Made by a program: the position numbers and the translations under genes
Notes under the pieces: model-generated
Told to the model about the DNA's origin: nothing
The model's database searches: none
What the model saw: the letters and a program-made list of their open reading frames with translations, nothing else
In this document: positions 14,402 to 22,987 of the stretch, piece after piece
How positions within the stretch are numbered: position 1 is the first letter of the stretch
How the letters are laid out: the number at the start of each line of letters is the position of its first letter
Origin: Thermoplasmatales archaeon
Lineage (GTDB): Archaea > Thermoplasmatota > Thermoplasmata > Thermoplasmatales > Thermoplasmataceae
Assembly (NCBI GenBank): GCA_027366585.1
Contig: DAHXNF010000056.1
Location: 1 to 34,068, forward strand
DNA: 34,068 bases
Reading direction: 5' to 3'

Positions 14402-15619
14402 CTATGCGCCATACTTTTCCATTCTGTCTGACAATTGAAGGAGCATAGTCATTACATCTCCACTCAGTAATTCAAAGCCTGAGCGGCTACATGATATCTC
14501 ATCAAATTGTCTGACATTATTTTTGCGAATCCCTTCGGTCGAAAAAACTATTGGCACTGGATCACCGGAATGCTCCTTGATAGTGCATGGGGTGCTATGG
14601 TCTCCTGTGATGCATGTTACAATTCGATCCGATACCTCAAGGACCTGTCCCAGTGCAGCATCTATTTTCTCTATGACTTCCCGCTTTAACAGGGGTGAGC
14701 CATCGTGACCTGCAATGTCGGGTGCCTTGATGTTAAGAAGAACAAAATCTTGCTCTTCAAGCGCGCGAATTGCAGCCTTCACCTTACCATTATAATCGGT
14801 GTCTACCCTGCCAGTTGCGCCATGGTGCTTCAGTAACTTAAGACCTGCGAGGTTTCCTATTCCCGTTATCAAGGGTATGCCAGCCAAACATGCTCCTTCC
14901 AGACCATATTTTTCATTGAAAGGTTCAAGACTCGGTGTAACGCCGGCACCTCTCAGCAGAAGCTCGTTTGCTGACGGCAGGCCATTTCTAACTCTTTCTT
15001 TATTCTCCTCACTGTCATCGAGAATTTTCCTTGTCTCTTCCAGGTAAGCATTCAGGACATCAGCTGTTCTTGCGGCACCGCTATCCAACGCCTCTATCTT
15101 TCTTGACGGTTTTCCCTGTACATGTGGATCCGAATCCCCTACGTTCGCTGAAAGCCCCTTTCCACGGACCACAAGGGCTGCCCTGTGTTCCACCCCTTCC
15201 TTTACTATGAATTCAATGCCATTCATGGAAAAGGAAACCTTCTTTGCCAGCTTCGAGGCTTGGGGAATATCTCTCCCAGCTCTCCGATCGACGATCCTGC
15301 CTTCCTGGTCCCTGGTGGCAAAGTTTGCCCTGAAGGCTATATCGCCCGGCCTGGATACTATCCCAAGTCCCATCGCCTCGAATGGCCCTCTTCCAGTGTA
15401 TACTCTTTGTGGATCATAACCGAGGAGTGAAAGATGCGACGTATCCGATCCACAAACCAGTCCCTTCCTAACAGGATACATCATTCCACCAATGCCGGCG
15501 GAGACCAGTGCGTTGAGGTTTGGTCTGTATGCGGCCTGAAGAGGTGTTTCACCATTGAGCACTTGGTTTGGCCTGTCCCCGAGTCCGTCAAGGACAACAA
15601 GAAGGAGTTTTTTCATCAT
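14402..15619 (-). CDS. apgM: cofactor-independent phosphoglycerate mutase, archaeal type
   Basis: The 405-residue protein interconverts 3- and 2-phosphoglycerate in central metabolism, using two metal ions and a phosphoserine intermediate (alkaline-phosphatase superfamily). It shows LLVVLDGLGDRP (metal Asp near residue 11), TPLQAAYRPNLNAL, the serine region VCGSDTSHLSLLGYDP (probable nucleophile S58), the YTGRGPFEA motif, DVGDSDPH-type NVGDSDPHVQG, and the C-terminal metal sites DIAGHDG and TGDHSTPC. The length is normal for ApgM. A TATA-like ACTTTAAAG precedes the ATG. It is divergent from mcm across 115 bases containing a 17-bp palindrome. It fits functionally with pyruvate kinase further along the window. 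Confidence 0.95.
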   Translation of the reverse strand: MMKKLLLVVLDGLGDRPNQVLNGETPLQAAYRPNLNALVSAGIGGMMYPVRKGLVCGSDTSHLSLLGYDPQRVYTGRGPFEAMGLGIVSRPGDIAFRANFATRDQEGRIVDRRAGRDIPQASKLAKKVSFSMNGIEFIVKEGVEHRAALVVRGKGLSANVGDSDPHVQGKPSRKIEALDSGAARTADVLNAYLEETRKILDDSEENKERVRNGLPSANELLLRGAGVTPSLEPFNEKYGLEGACLAGIPLITGIGNLAGLKLLKHHGATGRVDTDYNGKVKAAIRALEEQDFVLLNIKAPDIAGHDGSPLLKREVIEKIDAALGQVLEVSDRIVTCITGDHSTPCTIKEHSGDPVPIVFSTEGIRKNNVRQFDEISCSRSGFELLSGDVMTMLLQLSDRMEKYGA

Positions 15620-15653
15620 ATAGAATATATTTGCAGCTTTAAAGTTATTTCTG

Positions 15654-15670
15654 GCAGATTAAATATCTGC
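15654..15670. promoter_or_regulatory. 17-bp palindrome between apgM and mcm
   Basis: GCAGATTAAATATCTGC has perfect 6-bp arms with a 5-bp spacer and lies between two divergent promoters, about 35-50 bases before apgM and 65-80 before mcm. Its position just upstream of the apgM TATA-like element suggests a regulator site. No dedicated regulator gene is adjacent. Confidence 0.4.
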
Positions 15671-15734
15671 AATTTAATATGTCTCTGCTTATGCTGACTC
15701 ATCTTTAAATGAAAGCATAGCTTAAACCATAGAC

Positions 15735-18392
15735 ATGATCATAGGAGATTCAGAAACTGTCTCCTCGTACAAGAACCAGTGGGACCGTTTTTTTGATAAA
15801 TTTGGCTACAGGGATAAGATAACCAAGATCAGGGATTTCTATCCCGATCAGAAGTCTCTCCTTATCCCTTACCAGGAAATTGCGAACTTCGACAATGACT
15901 TTGCATCCTCTCTCAAGGAGAATCCGGCAATCTGCATAAGGGCAGGCGAGGATCTGATAAAGTCATTCCTTGAATCCACCAAGGATTTTGAGTCAAAGAG
16001 GATAAATATACGCATCACAAACCTGCCTGAGAAGGACTTCAATGTAGAGATAAGGGATATAAGAAGCGACAGGATTGGCAAGCTGATCAGCGTTTCCGGC
16101 ATCGTGCGTAAGAACACTGAGGTTCTACCCAGGATACAGCTTGCCGTATTCCAATGCTCCAAGTGTGCTAGCCTGACTGCACTTGAGCAGAGCAGGGGTA
16201 AGCTGGAAGAACCTGTAAAATGCGAGTCCTGCGGCGAAGAAAGACCAAAGGTCAGATTCAAGCTGATGCCTGAGCTGTGCGAATTCGTTGACTACCAGAA
16301 GATAGAACTGCAGGAAAACCCGGAGACAATAGAGGGAGGGGCGCAGCCACAGAGGATATCTGTTGTTCTTGAAGATGATATTACAGGATTCATATTTCCA
16401 GGTGACAGGATCACGATAGATGGCATCCTGATGTCCGAGCAGAAGAGATCTGGTAACCTGATGCTTACCGAGTTCGTCACTCATCTGTATGCATTGAACT
16501 TCTCAAAGGAGACAAAGGAGATAGAGACCCTTAATATCACGCCAGAAGAGGAGGCGCAGATCATAGATCTCTCAAAATCCGATAACATTCTCGAGAAGTT
16601 CACCAAGTCGATTGCACCATCGATATACGGTCACGAGGATATAAAGAGAACGCTGGTCCTGCAGATGTTCGGCGGCATTAGAAAAATAATGAAGGACGGC
16701 ACCAAGATTAGGGGTGATATACACATACTGCTTGTCGGTGACCCAGGAACAGCGAAGTCACAGCTGCTCCGGTTCATGGCCAACATTTCGCCTCGTGGTG
16801 TTCTTGCACTCGGAAAGGGGGCAAGCGCAGCGGGACTGACCGCAGCTGCTGTAAGGGACGAATTTGGTGAGGGAAGATGGACCCTGGAGGCGGGCGTCCT
16901 GGTACTTGCGAATAATGGACTTGCTGCCATAGACGAGCTGGATAAGATGGACCCGCAGGATACTGGCGCCATGCATGAAGCAATGGAGCAGCAGTCCTTT
17001 GCATATGATACGAAGATCCAGGTCGGTACAGAGAGAACAGTTCTTATCGGTGAATTTGTTGATTTACTTATAGATAGCAATGGTCCCTCTGTTAAGGAAG
17101 GCGTTGACTGCCAGATCCTGGAAATAGAGGAGCCCATCGAGGTTCCGACATCGGACTTTCAGGGAACCGGGCTAACCACAATAAAGCAGGTAAGCAGGCA
17201 CCTTGCTCCTCATGAGATGATTCGGATCGAGGTGGAGGATGGATCATATGTTGAAGTTACAAGAAATCACCCGTTCTGGGTCTTCAAGAATGGAACGCTT
17301 GAACTCGTGGATGCCGAAGAGGTTACAGCATCAGATTATGTCATTTCCATCAACATGGGGAGGATCGAACGCCAGGAGCAGGATTACCTTCAGGACCTTT
17401 CCTCTGCCACAGGGGTCAGGAAATGGTTCAGGGACCTGACGCTCAAGCGGATCGTAAGGACGTCCACGGTACTATACTCAGAGAAGTGGGTGTATGACAT
17501 TGCGGTAACACATAACAGCACCTTCGCTAACAGTGACATGGTACTCCATAATTCCATAACGATCTCAAAGGCTGGAATCATGGCGACTCTCAGATCTACT
17601 TGCTCTGTACTGGCAGCCGCCAACCCCACTTTTGGCAAATACAATGCAAACCTGCCGCTATCTGAGCAGACAAAGTTCCCTTTGCCGCTGCTGTCTAGAT
17701 TCGACGTTATTTTCAAGCTTGTAGACCGGGTATCCGATGATCTTGACTACAGGCTGGCAGATCATATCCTGAAAACACACAAGGTTGGTGAGATTTACAG
17801 GGGCATGGAATCAAACGAGATAACAGATTACTCAATTTCCGAGGAAAGCGATCTTGTTCCGCCTATTGAGAAGAACCTAATGAGAAAATATGTGTCATAT
17901 GCAAGAAGCAAGGTTTTTCCAAGACTGTCTGACCAGGCAATTGATCTCATAAGGAACGATTACGTCAGAACGAGGAAGCGAAGCACCCCTGATACCACGC
18001 CCATCACTCCCAGGCAACTTGAATCCATAATCAGGCTTTCTGAAGCATCAGCAAAATCCCGCCTCTCTGCAGTGGTCACAAGAGAGGATGCTCTCCTTGC
18101 CATTGAGATAATTACAAACTACCTGGAAAATGTGTCCAGCGTTGATGGCATCATAGATACAAATATAATCATGACAGGAACGACCTCAAGGCAGAGGGGT
18201 GAACTGGAAAGTGTCTTCCTGATTATCAAGGACCTCCTGAAAGAGTCAAACTACGCAGAGGTATCCGATGTGATTGCAGAGGGTAAGCTCAGGGGGCTGG
18301 ATGAAAACAAGATACGGGGTATAATATCAAAACTGAAATCCGACGGCCAGATCTATGAACCGTTTGATAACAAGCTAAAGGTGGTTTCCTGA
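15735..18392 (+). CDS. mcm: replicative DNA helicase MCM, interrupted by an intein
   Basis: The 885-residue precursor is the archaeal MCM replicative helicase; without the intein it is 699 residues, the usual size. Its N-terminal domain has a four-Cys zinc motif (C141, C144, C163, C166). The ATPase core has Walker A GDPGTAKS (335-342), Walker B LAAIDELDKM (D400, E401) and the arginine finger LLSRF (R655 of the precursor). A C-terminal winged helix follows (about 820-880). An intein lies between EAMEQQ and SITISKAGI. TATA-like ATCTTTAAATG lies about 27 bases before the ATG. The stop overlaps the ATG of the DUF424 gene by one base, so they share a transcript. Confidence 0.97.
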   Translation: MIIGDSETVSSYKNQWDRFFDKFGYRDKITKIRDFYPDQKSLLIPYQEIANFDNDFASSLKENPAICIRAGEDLIKSFLESTKDFESKRINIRITNLPEKDFNVEIRDIRSDRIGKLISVSGIVRKNTEVLPRIQLAVFQCSKCASLTALEQSRGKLEEPVKCESCGEERPKVRFKLMPELCEFVDYQKIELQENPETIEGGAQPQRISVVLEDDITGFIFPGDRITIDGILMSEQKRSGNLMLTEFVTHLYALNFSKETKEIETLNITPEEEAQIIDLSKSDNILEKFTKSIAPSIYGHEDIKRTLVLQMFGGIRKIMKDGTKIRGDIHILLVGDPGTAKSQLLRFMANISPRGVLALGKGASAAGLTAAAVRDEFGEGRWTLEAGVLVLANNGLAAIDELDKMDPQDTGAMHEAMEQQSFAYDTKIQVGTERTVLIGEFVDLLIDSNGPSVKEGVDCQILEIEEPIEVPTSDFQGTGLTTIKQVSRHLAPHEMIRIEVEDGSYVEVTRNHPFWVFKNGTLELVDAEEVTASDYVISINMGRIERQEQDYLQDLSSATGVRKWFRDLTLKRIVRTSTVLYSEKWVYDIAVTHNSTFANSDMVLHNSITISKAGIMATLRSTCSVLAAANPTFGKYNANLPLSEQTKFPLPLLSRFDVIFKLVDRVSDDLDYRLADHILKTHKVGEIYRGMESNEITDYSISEESDLVPPIEKNLMRKYVSYARSKVFPRLSDQAIDLIRNDYVRTRKRSTPDTTPITPRQLESIIRLSEASAKSRLSAVVTREDALLAIEIITNYLENVSSVDGIIDTNIIMTGTTSRQRGELESVFLIIKDLLKESNYAEVSDVIAEGKLRGLDENKIRGIISKLKSDGQIYEPFDNKLKVVS
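16995..17552 (+). other. in-frame mini-intein in MCM (186 residues)
   Basis: Residues 421-606 of the precursor break the conserved MCM sequence EQQ/S-I-x-I-x-KAGIMATLR. The insert starts SFAYDTKIQVG (block A, with Ser rather than Cys as residue 1), has the block B motif VEVTRNHPFWVFKNG with the T-x-x-H set, block F WVYDIAV followed by TFANSDMV, and ends VLHN before Ser+1 (block G, penultimate His and terminal Asn). All splicing residues appear present, so it should be active. At 186 residues it has no room for a LAGLIDADG homing endonuclease: it is a mini-intein, fixed and no longer self-mobile. It sits just after Walker B, in the catalytic core, where inteins commonly occur. Confidence 0.93.
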
Positions 18393-18697
18393 TGCCTGCG
18401 ATCGTCATGAAGCTTACAAAGGTAGGAGACGAGAACCTCCTTGCCGCTACCGAGCTCGACCTCCTGAACAAGACTTTCAGGGAAAAGAACCTGCATATCA
18501 CCGTAACTGAGAATTTCTATGGCACGATGCTTGTATCGCTTGAAATCTTCCGATCTGCCCTGCAGATATGTACAATTGCAAATCTCGTGGGTGAAACCGT
18601 AACCAATGAGGCGATAAAACTTGGTCTGGTGGATCCGGAGAATGTGATCAGGATCGCTGGGGTTCCATATGCCCAGTACGCCAAGATAACGAACTGA
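18392..18697 (+). CDS. DUF424 family protein
   Basis: This 101-residue protein fits the archaeal DUF424 family: a small alpha/beta protein beginning with a strand, KLTKVGDENLLAATELDLLNKTF, then FYGTMLVSLEIFRSALQICTIANLVGE and EAIKLGLVDPENVIRIAGVPYAQ. The family has no established reaction. The start codon overlaps the mcm stop by one base, with AAGGTGG upstream as a ribosome site, so it is coupled to MCM synthesis. That hints at a role near replication or translation, but co-transcription alone does not show this. Confidence 0.8.
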   Translation: MPAIVMKLTKVGDENLLAATELDLLNKTFREKNLHITVTENFYGTMLVSLEIFRSALQICTIANLVGETVTNEAIKLGLVDPENVIRIAGVPYAQYAKITN

Positions 18698-18702
18698 TTC
18701 TT

Positions 18703-19380
18703 ATGCCCAGGGAGGACTATGTCAAGGGCGTCTTTGCCTCAATATACAGCAAATATGACCTTATAGACAGCATCATAAGTTTTGGAATGGATGGATCATG
18801 GCGCAACATCATGATACGCATGATCGACCTGGATAATGTCACCAGCATACTTGACTGTGGTGCAGGTACAGGAAAGCTTTCGCGCAAGTTAATTGAAAGA
18901 TTCCCCAGTGCAAAAGTTGTCGCACTCGACATTTCCGGTGAAATGCTTTCATCCATAAGCGACAGGAGGATAACCACGGTAACCGCATCAGCGGTGGAGA
19001 TACCTTTTGATCCTGGGTCCTTTGATCTCGTTACTTCTGCTTTCCTCACAAGAAACGTCCCGGACCGGACTAAATACTTTTCTGAGGTCAGGCGGATACT
19101 CCGTCCGGGAGGGATTTTCATAAATCTTGACATCCATATGCCGGAAAATCCGGTTCTGAAAAGATTCTTCTCCCTTTACTTCGTGAAAATGGTCCCGAAA
19201 CTTGGGAACCTGATTTCAGGTTCTGCCTCGTACACGTATCTTTCAGGTTCAGTCCGCGATTTCGTAACACCGGGAAAGCTTGCAGAGGAGATACAGGCAT
19301 CGGGTCTGGAAGCAATCGAGATTCGCAGGAAAGCAATAGGCTCGATATCGATTGGAAAATATATAAAAAAATCGGCATAA
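18703..19380 (+). CDS. UbiE/MenG-like class I methyltransferase
   Basis: The 225-residue product is an SAM-dependent methyltransferase of the UbiE/COQ5 type, which methylates quinone rings (menaquinone in Thermoplasma relatives). It begins DYVKGVFASIYSKYDLIDSI, typical of UbiE, then SAM motif I ILDCGAGTGKLSRKL, the acidic VALDISGEML, motif FDLVTSAFLTRNVPD and RRILRPGGIFINLDIH. The C-terminal half (YTYLSGSVRDFVTPGKLAEEI) also agrees. It follows DUF424 by 5 bases and probably ends the mcm transcript. The substrate is inferred from the family; other lipid or small-molecule substrates remain possible. Confidence 0.8.
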   Translation: MPREDYVKGVFASIYSKYDLIDSIISFGMDGSWRNIMIRMIDLDNVTSILDCGAGTGKLSRKLIERFPSAKVVALDISGEMLSSISDRRITTVTASAVEIPFDPGSFDLVTSAFLTRNVPDRTKYFSEVRRILRPGGIFINLDIHMPENPVLKRFFSLYFVKMVPKLGNLISGSASYTYLSGSVRDFVTPGKLAEEIQASGLEAIEIRRKAIGSISIGKYIKKSA

Positions 19381-19400
19381 CAGAATAATATACACTAATG

Positions 19401-19411
19401 CTTATATATTT
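19401..19411 (+). promoter_or_regulatory. promoter of the trp operon
   Basis: CTTATATATTT is centred about 23-24 bases before the trpB2 ATG at 19429, so the mRNA is probably leaderless. This leaves no room for a leader-peptide attenuator. I see no clear palindrome in the 48-base gap. Confidence 0.6.
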
Positions 19412-19428
19412 ACATAAAATACAGGCTA

Positions 19429-20679
19429 ATGTACCAAACCAAAGAACAGGAAATACTACCTGAATACTGGTATAACGTAGTTCCTGATCTGCCTGAGCAG
19501 TTGTCGCCTCCAAAGGATAGCAGCAGGGACTCATCTTCGATTGAGCTTCTGAAACAAATACTTCCAGAAAAGCTCCTGGAGCAGGAATTCTCTTTCAGGA
19601 GGAATGAAAGAATACCCGACGAAATAATGGACCTTTACATACAGATTGGAAGGCCGACTCCCCTGGTGAGAGCCAGGAACCTCGAGAAGAAACTTTCCTA
19701 TTCTGGAAAGATCTTCTTCAAGTATGAGGGCGCAACAGTAACCGGATCGCATAAGATCAACACCGCGCTCCCGCAGGCATATTACGCAGCTAACGAAGGG
19801 GTGGAGGAGGTAGTGACGGAGACCGGAGCAGGGCAATGGGGCACAGCCACTGCACTTGCAGCGTCACTGAACAGCATGAGGAGCAAGGTTTTCATGGTCA
19901 GTACCAGTTACAAACAGAAGCCCCTCAGGAAACAGATAATGGAGATATACGGCGCAAACGTTGTTTCCAGTCCATCAAACGAAACTGATTTCGGGAAAAA
20001 GATCCTGAAAGAAAACAAGGATCATCCAGGTTCCCTAGGTATCGCCATCAGTGAGGCAGTGGAATATGCCCTTGAAAAGGGCTATAAGTACATGCTCGGA
20101 AGCGTGATGAATTCCGTGATAACGCACCAGAGCATAATTGGCCTCGAAACTAAAAAGCAGCTGGAACTGCAGGGTGAAGAAGCTGACGTAATGATAGGTT
20201 GCGTTGGTGGAGGAAGTAACTTCTCCGGCTTTGCATTTCCCTTCATATCAGGCAAGGCTGAAATGATTGCTACAACTGCAGAGGAGGTTCCGAAATTCAC
20301 GCATGGTAAATTCGGTTACGATTTCATTGATACTGCAGGGATACTGCCGCAGCTGAAAATGTTCAGCCTGGGTGCAGACTTCGTCCCTCCGGGAATATAT
20401 GCCGGCGGCCTAAGGTATCATGGTGCCGCCCCGGCACTTTCAATGCTTGTCCACTCAGGAAGGATAAGGGCCGAGGATGTTGGGGAAAATGAGGTGATTT
20501 CAGCAATGAGGCTCTTTTCCGGTACACAGGGGATCATCCCGGCACCGGAATCAGGTCATGCAATCGCTTCAGCAATCAGGTATGCCAGGCAGGATCCCGC
20601 GTCGAAGAAGACCATCGTTGTCAACATTAGCGGACATGGATTGCTTGATCTATCAATATTCAGCCGGGGTAAACAATGA
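19429..20679 (+). CDS. trpB2: tryptophan synthase beta chain, TrpB2 type
   Basis: This 416-residue PLP enzyme joins indole and serine to make tryptophan. It has the N-terminal extension and sequence pattern of the TrpB2 branch (YQTKEQEILPEYWYNVVPDL; GRPTPLVRARNLEKKL). The PLP lysine lies in ATVTGSHKINTAL (K109), the TETGAGQWGTATALAAS loop follows, and the PLP phosphate site is GCVGGGSNFSGFAFPF. It is the first gene of a seven-gene trp operon plus aroF and overlaps trpA by four bases. No TrpB1 copy is seen here, so TrpB2 is probably the working partner of this TrpA, as proposed for TrpB2a in Sulfolobus. Confidence 0.95.
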   Translation: MYQTKEQEILPEYWYNVVPDLPEQLSPPKDSSRDSSSIELLKQILPEKLLEQEFSFRRNERIPDEIMDLYIQIGRPTPLVRARNLEKKLSYSGKIFFKYEGATVTGSHKINTALPQAYYAANEGVEEVVTETGAGQWGTATALAASLNSMRSKVFMVSTSYKQKPLRKQIMEIYGANVVSSPSNETDFGKKILKENKDHPGSLGIAISEAVEYALEKGYKYMLGSVMNSVITHQSIIGLETKKQLELQGEEADVMIGCVGGGSNFSGFAFPFISGKAEMIATTAEEVPKFTHGKFGYDFIDTAGILPQLKMFSLGADFVPPGIYAGGLRYHGAAPALSMLVHSGRIRAEDVGENEVISAMRLFSGTQGIIPAPESGHAIASAIRYARQDPASKKTIVVNISGHGLLDLSIFSRGKQ

Positions 20680-21416
20680 AGCCACGGCTCCTGATCTATT
20701 TCACCCTTGGCTTCCCGGACGATCAGTTCCTGGTAAAGCTTATCAGGGACATGCCGGATGGTCTGGTCGACGGCCTGGAACTGGGGTTACCATCCGCTGA
20801 TCCCAGATACGACGGTCCAAAGATCCGGTTGACGCATATAGCGGCCAAGTCGAGGGAACTTGAAAGGTTTGATCCAGTGCTCCGCGTTTGCGGCGAGAGA
20901 GGAATAAGGGTGAACATACTGTCATATTATTCAGACTTCGAAAATAATGAGAGAAACATTTTATCCTTTCTATCAAGGCATTCAGTACACGAAATCATTG
21001 TTCCGGATCTTCTGATAGACTATGCCGATATAGCTGATCCGTTCCTGAAAAAGCTGCAATCTGCCGGTATTTCATACATACCATTCTTCAACGCAGCTAC
21101 GCCGGACAGGGTTATTGAGAAGTATATGAGAAGCACGAATTCATGGATTTACTATGGCTTGCAGCCTTCCACCGGGATCAATATGCCTCTCGATATCCAG
21201 TCTGTGGTTGAAAGGGCAACCTCCCTTCTGCGTGGAAGAGACATAATCTTTGGTTTTGGCATCAGGAATGGCCAGGATGCAGCAAGAATAATAGAGGCCG
21301 GAGGGCATGGAATTGCAATTGCCACCGCGCTTATCGATGATATTAACAGGCATGATGCAGATTCTGTGGTTCACAAGATTGAAGAATACAGGAGGGCGAT
21401 AGACTTTGTTGTATGA
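20676..21416 (+). CDS. trpA: tryptophan synthase alpha chain
   Basis: The 246-residue TIM barrel cleaves indole-3-glycerol phosphate to indole and glyceraldehyde-3-phosphate. The catalytic pair is present: Glu in LELGLPSADPRYDGPKIR and Asp eleven residues later, in the DG position. The phosphate-binding end of the barrel reads IIFGFGIRNGQDAARI and GIAIATAL. The sequence is divergent and a little short; the mobile loop that is usually SRxGVTG reads GLQPSTGIN here, which may reflect pairing with TrpB2. It starts at an ATG overlapping the trpB2 stop by four bases and overlaps the TTG start of trpD. Confidence 0.92.
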   Translation: MKPRLLIYFTLGFPDDQFLVKLIRDMPDGLVDGLELGLPSADPRYDGPKIRLTHIAAKSRELERFDPVLRVCGERGIRVNILSYYSDFENNERNILSFLSRHSVHEIIVPDLLIDYADIADPFLKKLQSAGISYIPFFNAATPDRVIEKYMRSTNSWIYYGLQPSTGINMPLDIQSVVERATSLLRGRDIIFGFGIRNGQDAARIIEAGGHGIAIATALIDDINRHDADSVVHKIEEYRRAIDFVV

Positions 21417-22404
21417 TATTGAACTATTGATAGATAGACGGGATCTGAACGAGCAGCATGCCTTTGACCTTATGAAAACACTGATATCTTCCGGAACTGA
21501 TCTTGAGAAAACAGTCTTCCTGCTGGCAGTTCACATGAAGGGAATGACCGGGCAGGAGCTTACAGGCTACGCAAACGCAGTGAGGTCTGAGGCAAAGATC
21601 GGTAAAATTCCAGATACTACAGATATAGTGGGCACAGGCGGTGATGGGATGAAGACCGTCAACGTAAGCACGGCAGCTTCGATCCTGTGCGCGGGGATGG
21701 GAATAAGGATGGCGAAACATGGAAACCACGCGATTACCAGCCCACAGGGAAGTGCAGATATACTTGCGAGAATGAACTACAAATTCGAGAAAAGCCAGGA
21801 AGAGCTTGAAGCCCACCTTAAAGAGACAAAATTCGCATTCATGCTTGCACCATACTACAACGAGGCATTTGCCAAGTTCTTCCCTGCGAGGAAGATGCTT
21901 ACATTCAGGACAGTAATGAACTACATGGGACCGATAACCAACCCTGCCGATCCGGAAAAACTGGTCATAGGGACATCGGATGATGCTTCCTGCGACCTTT
22001 ATGCAGACTACCTCACCATCAGGAGGAAGAAGGGACTCATTGTCCATGCAGAGGATGGAATGGACGAGATCTCTCCTATCTCAGCTACCAGGGTCATTAT
22101 TGTTGACAATGGGAGGAAAGAACTTACAGTAAATCCAGGAGAACTTGGCATAGAACCAATGAGTTATAACCGCGTATCATTCGAGAATCCGGATACAAAC
22201 AGGAAGAAGCTTCAGGAAGGGCTGTTCGGGCAGGATGATTGCGTCGCATCCTTCATAGCACTGAATGCCTCGCCCGTCCTGGTTATAAATGGCGCTGCAT
22301 CTTCGATAGATGAGGGCTATAGACTTGCAATGAAGGAGATAAGAAAGGGTACTGGTAAAAGATCATTCAAGCGAATTTCCGGAGGCATGGATAGAATTGC
22401 ATGA
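21406..22404 (+). CDS. trpD: anthranilate phosphoribosyltransferase
   Basis: The 332-residue enzyme transfers phosphoribose from PRPP to anthranilate. It shows the PRPP-binding DIVGTGGDGMKTVNVSTAAS (GTGGD at 76-80), RMAKHGNHAITSPQGSADIL, the TFRTVMNYMGPITNPA loop and the metal-binding DGMDEISPIS. The start is one of two adjacent TTG codons (21406 or 21409) inside the end of trpA; starting there keeps the conserved N-terminal helix LLIDRRDLNEQHAFDLM. Overlaps on both sides place it firmly in the operon. Confidence 0.95.
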   Translation: MLYDIELLIDRRDLNEQHAFDLMKTLISSGTDLEKTVFLLAVHMKGMTGQELTGYANAVRSEAKIGKIPDTTDIVGTGGDGMKTVNVSTAASILCAGMGIRMAKHGNHAITSPQGSADILARMNYKFEKSQEELEAHLKETKFAFMLAPYYNEAFAKFFPARKMLTFRTVMNYMGPITNPADPEKLVIGTSDDASCDLYADYLTIRRKKGLIVHAEDGMDEISPISATRVIIVDNGRKELTVNPGELGIEPMSYNRVSFENPDTNRKKLQEGLFGQDDCVASFIALNASPVLVINGAASSIDEGYRLAMKEIRKGTGKRSFKRISGGMDRIA

Positions 22405-22987
22405 AACATTGCTGAAAATCTGTGGAATTACAAAAGTGAGCGATGGAATATCTGCTTTCGACAATGGTGCGGATATCATCGGGGTCGTCAGAGCCACCAA
22501 TTCCCCAAGATACGCTGCTGATGATGTAATCCGCTCTCTTTCGAGAATGAATGTCAGGCTTGCCGGCGTCTACACCAGACTAAAAGACATTGGTAGTGAA
22601 GCAGCATATCTTGACTACGTTCAGCTGCACTTCAGGCATGATGCCGAAACAATTCGATCGATCAAGGAGAAGCACCATGTTAAAGTAATATCTGTGGCAA
22701 TGTCGACTGACCCGGAACTGAAAGAGAGACTCATCAGCTACATGGCTGGTGGAGCTGACATTTTGCTCGTTGAATTTGCAAGCGGTTACAGCGCAGAAAA
22801 AGAAAGAGCCAAATCTTTGCGGCAGGAGATAAGGTTCGGCATTGCAGGTTTCATTCAATACACAGATCTTTCGGGCATAAAGAAACTTGACTTCTCAATG
22901 ATTGATGTCAGCAGATCACTTGAGGCTTCCCCCGGCGTCAAGGATACTGACAGGATGAGCAGGTTCATAAGGGAGGCTTTGAATTAA
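22397..22987 (+). CDS. trpF: phosphoribosylanthranilate isomerase
   Basis: This 196-residue TIM-barrel enzyme rearranges phosphoribosylanthranilate to the 1-deoxyribulose form. It begins LLKICGITKVSDGISAFDNGADIIG, with the catalytic Cys in KICGIT, and has VQLHF, ADILLVEF and the general-acid Asp in SMIDVSRSLEASPGVKD. It is divergent and slightly short (usual about 200-210). The start is TTG 22397, overlapping the trpD stop by eight bases, with GGAGG about 11 bases ahead. It ends directly before the trpE ATG. Confidence 0.92.
   Translation: MHETLLKICGITKVSDGISAFDNGADIIGVVRATNSPRYAADDVIRSLSRMNVRLAGVYTRLKDIGSEAAYLDYVQLHFRHDAETIRSIKEKHHVKVISVAMSTDPELKERLISYMAGGADILLVEFASGYSAEKERAKSLRQEIRFGIAGFIQYTDLSGIKKLDFSMIDVSRSLEASPGVKDTDRMSRFIREALN

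Noticed and set aside
17239-17439. Homing endonuclease or separate gene inside the MCM intein
   Set aside because: The insert is only 186 residues, with no LAGLIDADG or HNH motif; the alternate frame is a shadow.
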